Shown: positions 52,447 to 62,235, counted from the first letter of the stretch. The stretch: DNA of 64,000 bases from WLXB01 sp040221475 (GCA_040221475.1 JAVKEJ010000032.1:372001-436000), one strand, 5' to 3'. The notes: generated by a model from the letters alone, not told the origin. Translations and numbers: made by a program.

Positions 52447-53724
52447 CTAGGAGTTGCCATAGCGACGAACCCGCAGATCACATTGTTCCTGGTGGCCCGC
52501 AAAGTTCTCAATCGCACAAAGCCGAGACCCATACTCACCAATAATACGCGAGGCTTCTTCTGTGCAGGTTTGATAGGTGCAGGTCTTAATAAACTTCCCA
52601 ACCCAAAGCCCACCCGTATAGCGAGCCGCCTTGCTGGTCGGCAGAGTATGGTTTGTTCCGATTACTTTGTCGCCGTAAGCTACGTTCGTTTCTTTACCAA
52701 GGAATAAGGCGCCATAGTTGGTCATATTGTCCAGCCACCACTTGGGATCTGCGGTCAGAATTTCAACATGCTCAGACGCTAAAGCATCAGCCTCACGCAG
52801 CATCTCAGCATCATCTTCACACAGAATGATTTCACCATGATCCCGCCACGCCGCGCCGGCGACATCGGCCGTTGCCAAAACGCCAAGTTGACGCTCGATT
52901 TCTGCAACGGTTTCGTCGGCAACACGTTGTGATGTTGTGAGTAAAACAGCGGGCGAAGTCGGGCCGTGCTCAGCTTGACCGAGCAGGTCTGTGGCAACCA
53001 TTTCACCGTCCGCCGTATCATCAGCAATCACGAGAATTTCCGTGGGGCCAGCAAATAGATCGATACCTACCCGGCCAAAGAGTTGACGTTTTGCTTCAGC
53101 CACATAGGCATTACCGGGACCGACCAACATATCGACTGGCGCGATGGTTTCTGTTCCAAGCGCCATCGCCGCTACGGCTTGCACACCGCCTATGAGATAA
53201 ATTTCGTCCGCGCCTGCAAAATGCATGGCTGCAATAGTCGCCGGGTGGGCGGCGCCGTTGGTCGGCGGTGTACAGGCAATAACCCGTTTACATCCAGCGA
53301 CGCGCGCGGTCAGCACACTCATATGCGCCGAGGCAACCATAGGATAGCGTCCACCAGGGACATAACACCCAACGTTTTCAATGGGGATATTTTTGTGACC
53401 AAGCCGCACGCCAGGAATGGTTTCAATCTCGATATCCCGGAGAGATGCTTTCTGGGCTTCTGCAAATTTGCGAATCTGTGTTTGCGCAAACTTGATATCC
53501 GTGATGGTTTGCTCGTCCAGCGAATCCACACAGGCTTGAATCTCGGCCTCAGATAACCTGAAGCTTTCGGGCGAGAACTTATCAAACGTCTCGGAGTAAT
53601 GTCTGACGGCAGCATCACCCTCTTTGCCGATCCGAGATAAAATTTCAGTCACGGTATCGCGCACTTTTAAAGCCGCAGCTTCAGTTTCCTCGGCCGTTGC
53701 GCCGCGTTTTAAGTAAGTCGCCAT
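52447..53724 (-). CDS. HisD-like dehydrogenase, probably sulfopropanediol dehydrogenase type
   Basis: A 425-residue member of the histidinol dehydrogenase family. It has VGCYVPGGRYPM, DLFAGPTEILVIADD and AEHGPTSPAVL. The C-terminal region (GTNHTLPTSKAARYTGGLWVGKF) differs from biosynthetic HisD, which has GPNHVLPT and a different end. The MATYLKRG start and this end resemble HpsN-type 2,3-dihydroxypropane-1-sulfonate dehydrogenases. No his genes are nearby, which favours a catabolic role. Subfamily call moderate, family call high. Confidence 0.75.
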   Translation of the reverse strand: MATYLKRGATAEETEAAALKVRDTVTEILSRIGKEGDAAVRHYSETFDKFSPESFRLSEAEIQACVDSLDEQTITDIKFAQTQIRKFAEAQKASLRDIEIETIPGVRLGHKNIPIENVGCYVPGGRYPMVASAHMSVLTARVAGCKRVIACTPPTNGAAHPATIAAMHFAGADEIYLIGGVQAVAAMALGTETIAPVDMLVGPGNAYVAEAKRQLFGRVGIDLFAGPTEILVIADDTADGEMVATDLLGQAEHGPTSPAVLLTTSQRVADETVAEIERQLGVLATADVAGAAWRDHGEIILCEDDAEMLREADALASEHVEILTADPKWWLDNMTNYGALFLGKETNVAYGDKVIGTNHTLPTSKAARYTGGLWVGKFIKTCTYQTCTEEASRIIGEYGSRLCAIENFAGHQEQCDLRVRRYGNS

Positions 53725-53875
53725 GTCAATATCTCCAAGCTGACCAAGTGTCTACGTGTGAAGAGCACACTATCCACGCGCGGCGCTGAGGCGAGTCCCC
53801 ACTTTCACATGACCGGTATGTGACCGTGCAGTGCGCGTGAACACTTAGACAGCGGCATGCCCCCTGGGATGCTTT

Positions 53876-55144
53876 TTAAGTCAAACGGGCTTTGATGGAG
53901 TCGTAGTCAGCCAATCGGTCAATCTGTCCAACAGCTGCGATGGTCGGGGATGTTGAAAAAACTCGATGGGCGGCGTCTTGTATGGATGCCATAGAGACGC
54001 TTTCCACCTGTTCAATAATCTCAGCAGAATCTAATGTACGGCCATAAACTAAAATCTGCCGGGCGCGCTGGACACACCGACTTCCTATACTTTCAAGCCC
54101 CATTAGCAAACTGGCCTTGAGTTGAGCTTTCGCACGTTTGATTTCGTCAGCGGTTGCCCCTTCCATCATTTTCTTAATTTCTTCGGTCAGAACCGTGACC
54201 AATTCTTCGGTCTGATCCAGGCTGGTTCCTGCATAGACCGTAAATACACCGGAATCTTCACAAGCATTGGTCGACGAAAACACTGAATAGGCTAAACCCC
54301 GCTTCTCTCGCACTTCTTGGAAGAGTCGAGACGATAATCCTTCTCCGAACAGCACCGACAAAGCCGATAAAGGATAGTAATGGGGATCGTGATACCCCAC
54401 GCCATCAAAGCCCAAAACGAGATGCAATTGTTCGACTGGGCGAGCAGCGCGAACATCACCGCCCACATAATGGGCAAGTTGGCTTTTAGGTCCGTCACCT
54501 TTTGGTAAGGACGCAAAGGCATCTGCAATGCTCTGAACAAAGTCATCATGATCAACGCGACCTGCCGCAGAAACAACCATATTTCCGGTCCGATAATGAC
54601 TAGACATATATTGCTGTAGATTGTGAGCCGTCATTCGGTTAACTGACTCAACAGTGCCGAGCACCGGCCACCCCAGCGCTTGCTCCGGATAGGCCGTGGC
54701 TTGCAGCCAATCAAAGACAATATCATCGGGCGTATCTTCTGATTGATAAATCTCCTGCACCACGACTTGCTGCTCGCGCCTAAATTCTTCTTCATCCATA
54801 GTCGCGTTGAGCAAAATATCCGAGAGAATATCGACTGCCAGCGGCAAGTCTTCTTTCAAGACATGAGCGTAATAGGCCGTATGGTCGCGGCTCGTGTAGG
54901 CGTTTAACTGGCCTCCAACGTTATCCATATCCTCAGCAATCTGAAGCGCTGTGCGGCGATGTGTACCCTTAAACGCCATATGCTCCAGCAGATGGGAAAT
55001 ACCGTTAAGTTCGAGCGTTTCGTGTCGCGTACCAGCCTCCACCCAAGCTCCAACCGCGGTGGTTTCAACAGAGGGAATGAGATCTGTCACGACACGCAAA
55101 CCTGAATCGAGAGTCGTTGTTTTTAAGCGAGAAGTTCCACTCAT
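53876..55144 (-). CDS. M16 family zinc peptidase (processing-peptidase-like)
   Basis: A 422-residue peptidase with the inverted zinc motif HLLEHMAFKGT (HxxEH) and a third ligand Glu about 75 residues later in DEEEFRREQQVVVQEI. It begins TTLDSGLRVVTD, as in mitochondrial processing peptidase beta and its bacterial homologs. The glycine-rich loop of the C-terminal half is intact. It follows thrC by 25 bases in the same direction. Cytoplasmic or envelope substrates unknown. Confidence 0.9.
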   Translation of the reverse strand: MSGTSRLKTTTLDSGLRVVTDLIPSVETTAVGAWVEAGTRHETLELNGISHLLEHMAFKGTHRRTALQIAEDMDNVGGQLNAYTSRDHTAYYAHVLKEDLPLAVDILSDILLNATMDEEEFRREQQVVVQEIYQSEDTPDDIVFDWLQATAYPEQALGWPVLGTVESVNRMTAHNLQQYMSSHYRTGNMVVSAAGRVDHDDFVQSIADAFASLPKGDGPKSQLAHYVGGDVRAARPVEQLHLVLGFDGVGYHDPHYYPLSALSVLFGEGLSSRLFQEVREKRGLAYSVFSSTNACEDSGVFTVYAGTSLDQTEELVTVLTEEIKKMMEGATADEIKRAKAQLKASLLMGLESIGSRCVQRARQILVYGRTLDSAEIIEQVESVSMASIQDAAHRVFSTSPTIAAVGQIDRLADYDSIKARLT

Positions 55145-55169
55145 AAACTGTTCATCAAATTACTTTGCC

Positions 55170-56564
55170 TCAGACTCGACTGTGGGCGCGGACAAACGCC
55201 TGTACTTGTGAAAGATTATTGGGCAGTTCTGTATAGCGTTCTTTGCGATCATAAAGATCGGCCATCGCGGGCGGCAAATCAGGGCGGACACCGGTCGCCG
55301 CTTCAACCGCATCCGGGAATTTTGCTGGATGGGCTGTCGATAGCACGATCTTAGGAACAGAGGGGTCCAGTTTGGACTTCCGTGCCGCATCAACACCAAT
55401 TGCCGTGTGAGGATCAATCAGCAGACCTGTCTCATGGTATATGGATTTCATCACGGCTTTGGTCTCATCGTCACTCAAGCGACTGCCGGCGAATTGCTTG
55501 TCGATAGCACTGCGCGCCGTGCTTTCAACAGTGTAAGATCCGCTTTGAGCAAGGCCATCCATCAAACGCTTCACGGCATTACCGTCGCGTCCATACGATT
55601 CAAAGAGAAGCCTCTCAAAATTAGAGGAGACCTGTATATCCATAGCGGGGCTGAGCGACGGCACGACTTGCTCGGTTGTCATGGCACCCGTCTCAAAATA
55701 CCGGGTCAGAATATCGTTCCGGTTTGAACCGACCAAAAACGCCTTAATCGGCAATCCCATTTTAGCAGCACAATATCCGGCAAACACGTTGCCGAAATTC
55801 CCGGTCGGAACAGCAAATGCTATCGGCCTATCTGGTGCACCTAAAGCCAACGCTCCATAAAAATAATAAACCATCTGCGCCATAATACGCGCCCAGTTAA
55901 TGGAGTTGACAGCCGACAGATGCATCTCGTCACGAAAAGACTGGTCGTTGAACATCGCTTTAACTAGCGCCTGGCAATCGTCAAATGTACCGTCGATGGC
56001 GACGTTTTGAACATTACCTGCAGTCACTGTTGTCATCTGACGGCGCTGCACCTCAGAAACACGGCCCCTGGGGTGTAAGATGATAATATCAACAGCATCG
56101 CGATCAGCGCAGGCTGCAATAGCGGCAGAGCCTGTATCGCCAGATGTCGCCCCAACAATCGTGATGCGCGCTTTCTTCTGTGACAACACGCGGTCAAACA
56201 GATGGCCAACAACCTGCAGGGCGTAATCTTTAAACGCCAGAGTTGGCCCATGATACAACTCCATCAGCCATGTATTTGGCGCCAACTGCACCATCGGCGC
56301 GACAGCGGGGTGATCAAAAGACGCGTACGCCTGTTTCATGACTTCAGGCAAAGTATCAGCCACATTTGATTCAGCTAAATATGGCTTGGTCACTTCAGTG
56401 GCCAGATCAGCATAGGACAGCGCCCTGAACGACTTTAGCTCGGCGGCGCTAAGCTGTGGCCAAGCCTTAGGCAAATAGAGTCCGCCATCTCTGGCTAAAC
56501 CAGTCAGCAAAACATCGTCGAAACCAAGCTCTGGGGCTTGTCCACGGGTCGACTCAAATCGCAC
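55170..56564 (-). CDS. thrC: Threonine synthase
   Basis: A 464-residue PLP enzyme that converts O-phosphohomoserine to threonine. The PLP Lys lies in HGPTLAFKDYALQ, and the phosphate-binding loop is GATSGDTGSAA. This is the longer proteobacterial form, which begins MRFESTRGQAP. The GTG start is preceded by AGGAG with 6-base spacing. It completes the threonine pathway with thrB at 48037. Confidence 0.95.
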   Translation of the reverse strand: MRFESTRGQAPELGFDDVLLTGLARDGGLYLPKAWPQLSAAELKSFRALSYADLATEVTKPYLAESNVADTLPEVMKQAYASFDHPAVAPMVQLAPNTWLMELYHGPTLAFKDYALQVVGHLFDRVLSQKKARITIVGATSGDTGSAAIAACADRDAVDIIILHPRGRVSEVQRRQMTTVTAGNVQNVAIDGTFDDCQALVKAMFNDQSFRDEMHLSAVNSINWARIMAQMVYYFYGALALGAPDRPIAFAVPTGNFGNVFAGYCAAKMGLPIKAFLVGSNRNDILTRYFETGAMTTEQVVPSLSPAMDIQVSSNFERLLFESYGRDGNAVKRLMDGLAQSGSYTVESTARSAIDKQFAGSRLSDDETKAVMKSIYHETGLLIDPHTAIGVDAARKSKLDPSVPKIVLSTAHPAKFPDAVEAATGVRPDLPPAMADLYDRKERYTELPNNLSQVQAFVRAHSRV

Positions 56565-56672
56565 GGGGCACTCCTACAACGGCAGTTCAGGCCGGAAAGG
56601 CGCGGATACTAACCGGGAGCGGCAATCGTCACAACTACCAGAACGATAATGTTGCATAGGACCCGGTTACAA

Positions 56673-56694
56673 AGGACCTAACTGCACAGGTCCT
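56673..56694 (-). terminator. Hairpin at the end of the Mla-like operon
   Basis: AGGACCT and AGGTCCT (7 bp) flank 8 bases, starting 4 bases past the last stop on the minus strand. Only TTTGT follows, so it is a weak intrinsic terminator or a stabilising hairpin. Confidence 0.45.
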
Positions 56695-56698
56695 ACGA

Positions 56699-57337
56699 CT
56701 AGGGACTTAAGATCCTGGCCCGGTCAATATCGCCAAGCATTTCACGCAATAGATCATCAAGAGCCGCACTCATTGTACTAACAGCGGCGGCAACTCCACG
56801 ACCCGTGTCTCTTTCTGTGCGATACGTCTTCAGAAACACCAAATCGTTGCCCCGAATGCGGCGTAAGCCCACATCAAACTCTACAACGACCTTACTTGTC
56901 CCACCAACAACATGCTCAAGACGACGTAAAACCCCCGTCAACTCATAGTCACGATTGGTGCGAATTTCAGGCGCAGCGACTTGATCAAATGCCTGCGCTG
57001 ACCGCAACGCATCAATGACACTGCGTTGAATCATGATAGCAGGGGGCTCAGACCAATAATGATACGTGTATTGCTTTTGAATAGTTTCGGTTTCGCGATA
57101 GACGATGGCGCGCTCGTTAATAACACCCTCAGCACGAAACGGCGGCACCTCTAAGGCTGCAGATATCTTCGACTGAGACTTAACGCCTACAGAACGCCCG
57201 GCCGTTAGATTGTAAAATGTATCGGTTGGAACCGGCGGAGACGAACAGGATGCAGCCCCAACGATCAATATGCTGGCAAAACCAACGTGCCTGATCGCTG
57301 CAAACACCCTATTACGCATAAGTACTGAATGTGCCAT
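56699..57337 (-). CDS. ABC-transport auxiliary lipoprotein (PqiC/ABC_trans_aux family)
   Basis: A 212-residue lipoprotein (VGAASC lipobox near residue 31) with FYNLTAGRS and ALEVPPFRAEGVINERAIVYRE-type beta-strand regions; the latter is split here into two parts. It resembles the ABC_trans_aux/PqiC outer-membrane component that receives lipids from MCE proteins. It is last in the operon, 11 bases after the MCE gene. GGAGAG precedes the ATG. Confidence 0.78.
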   Translation of the reverse strand: MAHSVLMRNRVFAAIRHVGFASILIVGAASCSSPPVPTDTFYNLTAGRSVGVKSQSKISAALEVPPFRAEGVINERAIVYRETETIQKQYTYHYWSEPPAIMIQRSVIDALRSAQAFDQVAAPEIRTNRDYELTGVLRRLEHVVGGTSKVVVEFDVGLRRIRGNDLVFLKTYRTERDTGRGVAAAVSTMSAALDDLLREMLGDIDRARILSP

Positions 57338-57348
57338 ACCGCTCTCCG

Positions 57349-58338
57349 TTACCGCCCGGAATTTACCAAGGATTCGTCCTGCTGGGGCGAACCACCCAAC
57401 AATAGACCAGGGTTTTGGCGAATTGAGCGGCTAAACTCTGCAAAATTTCGACTACTCGCCTCAAGGTTTCCGGTGATGTCATCAATCGTCCGGGAGATGG
57501 TCGCCAGGGTGTAACGCAGGTCCTTGACGGAATCGTTAACATCCGTCGCATTCTCAGACACAACAGCATTGATCTGCTTTACAGACTCATGAATGAGCGT
57601 CCGCGTCTCATTAAGTTCTGCCGCAAGGCCAGCCATATCCGATGACGCCACTTCAAAATTTCTTAATACGGCTGTCAGGTTGCCGCGATTTTCTTCACCC
57701 ATAACATCGGTCTCAATCAAACGTGCGGTGCGTGTTAAACTCGCCGAAATTTCGGGGAGTTTTGTATTGAGATCCGCTGAAATGGAGTTGAGGTTCACCA
57801 ACATTGGTCCAGCGTTATCGACAGCCGCATCACCTAGTTGGGTAACGTAAGACCCAAGACTCTCAATCAATGGCTTAATCGAGTTCTGACTCAGGTCTCC
57901 AAATTCAGCGCCGATTTCAGAAAGTGCTGCAAAAAAGTTACTCGGCGCAACGCCGGGAATCTGTGATCCGGGCGGCAGTCTAACGTCACTATCTCCGCCG
58001 GCGATATCGACCGTCATCGCCGACAACAAGCCGGACACCGTTGCTCTGGCAACGCTGTCATCAGGAATGACCCATCCTTCCTGAACTTCAATGTTTACGC
58101 GGAACTGGACTTTCCCATCTTCAAATATGGGCTCAACACTATCGACTTGCCCAATCTGATAGCCCTCGTAAAGCACTTGGGTTCCAAACTTGAGACCACC
58201 CACGTTGCTGTAAACAGTGTAATACTTGTCGGTCGATCCCGTGCTTCCCGCAAGCATGCTAATGATGACGACGAAAACGACGATCATGACGGACACAAAC
58301 CCGCCGACAACCACGTAGTTAATACTGCTGTCTTTCAT
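57349..58338 (-). CDS. MlaD/MCE domain lipid-binding protein
   Basis: A 329-residue protein with an N-terminal membrane helix (YVVVGGFVSVMIVVFVVIISML) and an MCE domain (GLKFGTQVLYEGYQIGQVDSV). A long helical C-terminal tail (about residues 150-310) is coiled-coil-like. MCE proteins form rings that carry phospholipids across the periplasm. The tail is longer than in E. coli MlaD (183 residues) and may form a longer channel or needle. It lies between the ATPase and lipoprotein genes. Confidence 0.88.
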   Translation of the reverse strand: MKDSSINYVVVGGFVSVMIVVFVVIISMLAGSTGSTDKYYTVYSNVGGLKFGTQVLYEGYQIGQVDSVEPIFEDGKVQFRVNIEVQEGWVIPDDSVARATVSGLLSAMTVDIAGGDSDVRLPPGSQIPGVAPSNFFAALSEIGAEFGDLSQNSIKPLIESLGSYVTQLGDAAVDNAGPMLVNLNSISADLNTKLPEISASLTRTARLIETDVMGEENRGNLTAVLRNFEVASSDMAGLAAELNETRTLIHESVKQINAVVSENATDVNDSVKDLRYTLATISRTIDDITGNLEASSRNFAEFSRSIRQNPGLLLGGSPQQDESLVNSGR

Positions 58339-58386
58339 GACATTATCTAGACGACGTTAATACGCCGACGCCCCTTCCCTGTTCCC

Positions 58387-59238
58387 TCAGTCTTTTGCGG
58401 CTGTTAACCGGCGAAGATACTCATCCGGGTCCAGCACTTCTTCTTCAGTGCGGCGATTGAGCAAATTTTGTATACGCTCATTATCACTGGCTTTCACTTC
58501 TTCAACCGTCCCCACCATTAAGATATTACCCTGATCCAGCACACAAATGCGATCAGCGATCTTAAACGCGCTCTCAAGCTCGTGTGTCACCACAACAATG
58601 GACATGCCCATGGCATCGCGCAGATCAATAATGAGATCGTCAATAGCAGATGCGACGACCGGATCAAGGCCAGCTGACGGTTCGTCACAGAACAAAACAC
58701 GTGGATCCATAACGATAGCCCGAGCAAAAGCCGCGCGCTTAATCATGCCTCCAGATAATTCGGCTGGCATCAGATTATCAAACCCTGACAGATTCACCAC
58801 TTCCATCTTAAGCCGTGCCATAATTTGCATGGTCGTTTCGTCAAGAGTGGTATGTTCCCGCAAGGGCAGCATGATATTTTGAAGAACGTTCATTGACGTA
58901 AACAAAGCCCCGCTCTGAAACGCAACGCCCATTTTCTGACGCAACTTCGTCCGGGCCACGCCATCAATTCCATTGAGATCTTGCCCCAGGAGCCGAACAT
59001 ACCCTGACGTGGGCTTTACCAATCCCAAAAGTGCATTCAGAAATGTGGTTTTACCCGAGCCAGACCCACCCATAATAACCAAGGTTTCGCCCTGATAAAC
59101 GTCGAGACTGACAGAATGCAGAATCTCACGTGGACCGTAATGTGTGACAAGGTCGCGCACTTCAATTACGACGTCCCGATCTGGTGCCGCCTGGGGACTA
59201 TCTACGTTCGGGTCCTCTAAGAGTGCGGGTGCAGCCAT
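58387..59238 (-). CDS. ABC transporter ATP-binding protein (MlaF-like)
   Basis: A 283-residue ATPase with Walker A GGSGSGKTT, the signature LSGGMIKRAAFARA and Walker B VLFCDEPSAGLDP. The sequence ISIVVVTHELESAF is typical of the Mla/Ttg2A group (here MSIVVVTHELESAF). It energises lipid transport with the MlaE-like permease, whose stop lies one base before its start. Confidence 0.92.
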   Translation of the reverse strand: MAAPALLEDPNVDSPQAAPDRDVVIEVRDLVTHYGPREILHSVSLDVYQGETLVIMGGSGSGKTTFLNALLGLVKPTSGYVRLLGQDLNGIDGVARTKLRQKMGVAFQSGALFTSMNVLQNIMLPLREHTTLDETTMQIMARLKMEVVNLSGFDNLMPAELSGGMIKRAAFARAIVMDPRVLFCDEPSAGLDPVVASAIDDLIIDLRDAMGMSIVVVTHELESAFKIADRICVLDQGNILMVGTVEEVKASDNERIQNLLNRRTEEEVLDPDEYLRRLTAAKD

Positions 59239-59239
59239 A

Positions 59240-60040
59240 TCAGCGCGTCGTTATGAATGCAAAAATCATGTCAGTGACGATGATTGCGCTTATGGCAAGC
59301 ACCACTGAGCGAGTCGTCATGCGGCCGACACCTTCCGCCCCCCCCTCGACCAACGCGCCGTTAATGACACCGACCAACGTAATCAAAACACCAAAGAGAA
59401 CGCTTTTACCCAGGCCATGCATCACATCATCAACAACGATAATCTCACGTAAGTTATCGACGTATGCACCCATGCTCATACCAAGTTCGATTGAAATATA
59501 CCAACCGGCTCCCGCAAGCATGACCAAATCAGCCCAAAAGGTCAGAACCGGCACCATAACTGTCATTGCAACTAGCGCAGGCGTCACCAAAAAACGCACC
59601 GGATTCACGCCCATGACTTCTAAAGCATCGACTTCCTGATTGATTCTCATCGTGCCGATACGCGCTGCAAGGGATGAACCCGTGCGACCTGCAACGAGAA
59701 TCCCCGTTATCAAGGGACCGAACTCTCGCACGACAGAAATGCCTACCCCAATCGTCACCTGCTGCTCGGCGCCAAAAGTGGACAAAGTATAGATGCCCTG
59801 AATCGCAAGCATGATTCCGATGGTGATCGACATCAAAGTGACGATAGGAATCGCAGCAATCCCAACTTCCATCGCACGCTCGAAAATCATAGTGAGACGA
59901 ACGGGTTGCGCCCGCTTGTGGCCAAGCACCATCCAGAACAGACTTTGCGCAAACAACACCGCTGCAAAACCAACTTCAGCTACGCCTGCAACAGCGGCTC
60001 GACCAACGCGTTCTAGACTATCTGCAACACGGTCCGTCAT
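59240..60040 (-). CDS. ABC transporter permease (MlaE-like)
   Basis: A 266-residue membrane protein of the MlaE family. It has IVTLMSITIGIMLAIQG, FGPLITGILVAGRTGSS, AARIGTMRINQEVDALEVMG and the later helices VITDMIFAF. I use the ATG at 60040, 4 bases after the STAS gene stop; a TTG at 60073 overlaps that gene. Inner membrane, lipid transport. Confidence 0.92.
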   Translation of the reverse strand: MTDRVADSLERVGRAAVAGVAEVGFAAVLFAQSLFWMVLGHKRAQPVRLTMIFERAMEVGIAAIPIVTLMSITIGIMLAIQGIYTLSTFGAEQQVTIGVGISVVREFGPLITGILVAGRTGSSLAARIGTMRINQEVDALEVMGVNPVRFLVTPALVAMTVMVPVLTFWADLVMLAGAGWYISIELGMSMGAYVDNLREIIVVDDVMHGLGKSVLFGVLITLVGVINGALVEGGAEGVGRMTTRSVVLAISAIIVTDMIFAFITTR

Positions 60041-60044
60041 ATGA

Positions 60045-60377
60045 CTAACCGTTCGATGCCAATGCGCCTTCAATGCTCTCGTGGATCGAGAACACTTTAT
60101 CGAGACGCGCCAGGCTCAATACGCGCATTGCTGCCGGACTCACGTGCGCAAGCGCAAAAAAGGTTCCTTTCTTGCGCGAAACCTGAAAAGCTTCGACCAA
60201 GCTCGCAACACCAGAAGAATCGATGTAATTCACTTCTGACATATCCACGACAACACGATCATGAGTTTCAAGACACTCAAGCAAACCCTGTCGCACTTGC
60301 GGCGAGGTTTGAAGATCAACGTCTCCTGACAGGGCCACAACCGTCGCACCGTCTTTTTCTATAATTTCCAACGCCAT
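60045..60377 (-). CDS. STAS domain protein, anti-sigma-antagonist type
   Basis: A 110-residue STAS domain with the phosphorylatable serine region YIDSSGVASL (Ser54/Ser55), as in SpoIIAA and RsbV. MlaB proteins of Mla operons carry a related STAS fold at this same gene position. It is 36 bases downstream of the phosphatase/kinase-like gene at 60414 and 4 bases upstream of the permease. It may be a dual-role component: part of the transporter and target of the switch. Confidence 0.88.
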   Translation of the reverse strand: MALEIIEKDGATVVALSGDVDLQTSPQVRQGLLECLETHDRVVVDMSEVNYIDSSGVASLVEAFQVSRKKGTFFALAHVSPAAMRVLSLARLDKVFSIHESIEGALASNG

Positions 60378-60413
60378 AAATCCCCCTTGCGTTAACTGGC
60401 AGTCTAGCGTGAT

Positions 60414-62165
60414 CTATAAACGTTTGGTCAATTTAAATAAATTGCCAACTCCAGGCGGAGGCTCAACAAATATAGCCTCGTCTGTGACAGATTTAATGAG
60501 GTGAACGCCGAGTCCTCCGGGACGGATCTCATCAAGGTCACGAGATTTGATCTTTGAGGGGTCTACGGGTTCAGCAAAGTCCATGAGATGTACGATCAGA
60601 CAGTCTTGCTTACGAATAAAATCAACCACTATGTCACCAGGCTCATCCATGCCCGTATAGGCGTGTCGGATGATATTTTGGCACGCTTCATCAACGGCCA
60701 TAACTAGATCAATGGTCCAAGCTTCTGATGCCCCACAATATGCTGCGGCTTGCTCGGTTCCAGCGCGAATCACTTTCAACCGGTCCGCTTTCGCTGGAAC
60801 GCGAAGTCTGAGAATTTGACCAACCGGAGAATCGTCCGTTTCTAAGGGCTTAACTGCAACCCGCGTCCCGTCTTCATAGCCGGTATCTTTAATGATCAAC
60901 ATCGTCAAATCGTCACGGAGAGACTGACCAGGTAATCTTACTGCCCCAGTAATTGAATTGAGTTGAAGATCCGGACTTTCCTCAGCATGCTGGCGAATTA
61001 GGGCGCGTGCACCGTCAATACCAAGCATCCCCCCACCAAATGTAGTGGCTTCTGTGAGGCCATCTGTAAAAATGTAAAAAGTCCCGCCATTAAGCTCTAT
61101 TTCATGCGTCGGATAACCCTCTGGGCCTGCAATTCCGCTCATAATACCAAGGGGCGGCGCTTCAGCTTCAAAGAACGTAAACGACTCATCGAAGCCATCC
61201 AGCAACAGCGGGGGCTCATGACCCGCATTTGCCATGCTGACTTTGCCGGTTGCCGGATCAAACAAACCTCCAGCCATGGTTACAAACAGCCCGTGGGTTC
61301 CGGTCTCGCATAACTCGTTATTAATGGCGTCAAAGAGCCGCCCAGGATTATCCGTCCCCTTTGCCAAACAGCGAAACAGGCTCGATGTCTTCGCCATCAA
61401 GAGCGCGGCGTTCATACCTTTGCCTGAAACATCCCCAACGTTGAACCAGATGCGACCGTCAGAGAGCGGTAGAATGTCATAAAAATCCCCTGAAACGCTT
61501 CGCGCAGCCATATTGATACCGTGAACCGGGAACTCTGGCCCTCCATTCGGCGGTAGCAACTGCCGCTGAATTTGCGCGGCCAATTCAAGTTCATGCCGTT
61601 CGCGCTCTTGAGTCACAACTTGCTGAGTCAGGCGGAAGTTGTGAATCGCCAGCGCGGCAGCTCCAGCAAGCGTTTCAAGTAAGGTCAGGTCATCAGAGTT
61701 GAAAAGGCCAGTCCCACCGGTTTTATTGATGATTTCGATGCATCCAAGACATGCATCTCCCAAGGAGAGCGGCGCGCATAAAATTGACCGCGTCGTGAAG
61801 CCCGTCTGCTCATCAACCATCGCGCCAAAATCAGCGTCCTTTGTGACGTCGCGGACCATTTGGCCAGAATTTTCTTTAAAAGAGCGCCCGACAATGCCTG
61901 CGTCAGCGGGAATACGAAGGCCCGTAATATCGACCGGACCAAAGCACGCCGAGCACACTAATTCCTTCCCAGCGTCATCAATTAGAAAGAGAGAAGACGC
62001 CTCTGCTCCAACATACGTCGTGATTCGCTCAAGACCCGTTTTCGCCATTATGTCTGCATCGCGGGTGGCAATAAACTCCCGGGTCATAGCTGCAATCAGG
62101 CCAAGGTGATTGTTAACCTCACCTTCGTCTACAGCTTGAACAATCTCATCAACGGCTTCTGACAT
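60414..62165 (-). CDS. GAF-SpoIIE phosphatase-HATPase partner-switch protein
   Basis: A 583-residue protein with three domains in order: GAF (~30-185), a PP2C-type SpoIIE phosphatase (~220-410, metal-binding Asp/Gly in SVSGDFYDIL and VGDVSGKGMNAALL) and a C-terminal HATPase of the RsbW/SpoIIAB type (~450-580; DEACQNIIRHAY and GGLGVHLIK). So both the kinase and the phosphatase that act on an antagonist protein lie in one chain. It is co-directional with the STAS gene, 36 bases downstream. Confidence 0.9.
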   Translation of the reverse strand: MSEAVDEIVQAVDEGEVNNHLGLIAAMTREFIATRDADIMAKTGLERITTYVGAEASSLFLIDDAGKELVCSACFGPVDITGLRIPADAGIVGRSFKENSGQMVRDVTKDADFGAMVDEQTGFTTRSILCAPLSLGDACLGCIEIINKTGGTGLFNSDDLTLLETLAGAAALAIHNFRLTQQVVTQERERHELELAAQIQRQLLPPNGGPEFPVHGINMAARSVSGDFYDILPLSDGRIWFNVGDVSGKGMNAALLMAKTSSLFRCLAKGTDNPGRLFDAINNELCETGTHGLFVTMAGGLFDPATGKVSMANAGHEPPLLLDGFDESFTFFEAEAPPLGIMSGIAGPEGYPTHEIELNGGTFYIFTDGLTEATTFGGGMLGIDGARALIRQHAEESPDLQLNSITGAVRLPGQSLRDDLTMLIIKDTGYEDGTRVAVKPLETDDSPVGQILRLRVPAKADRLKVIRAGTEQAAAYCGASEAWTIDLVMAVDEACQNIIRHAYTGMDEPGDIVVDFIRKQDCLIVHLMDFAEPVDPSKIKSRDLDEIRPGGLGVHLIKSVTDEAIFVEPPPGVGNLFKLTKRL

Positions 62166-62235
62166 GGATTAACTATGCCCGGAACAGTTGATCAGGTAAA
62201 TCATCAGATACCCTTACGCTCAGTTTCAAGAAGAG

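Noticed and set aside
52447..53724. Biosynthetic histidinol dehydrogenase hisD
   Set aside because: No his genes are nearby, and the C-terminal region differs from HisD; the dehydrogenase cassette suggests another substrate.
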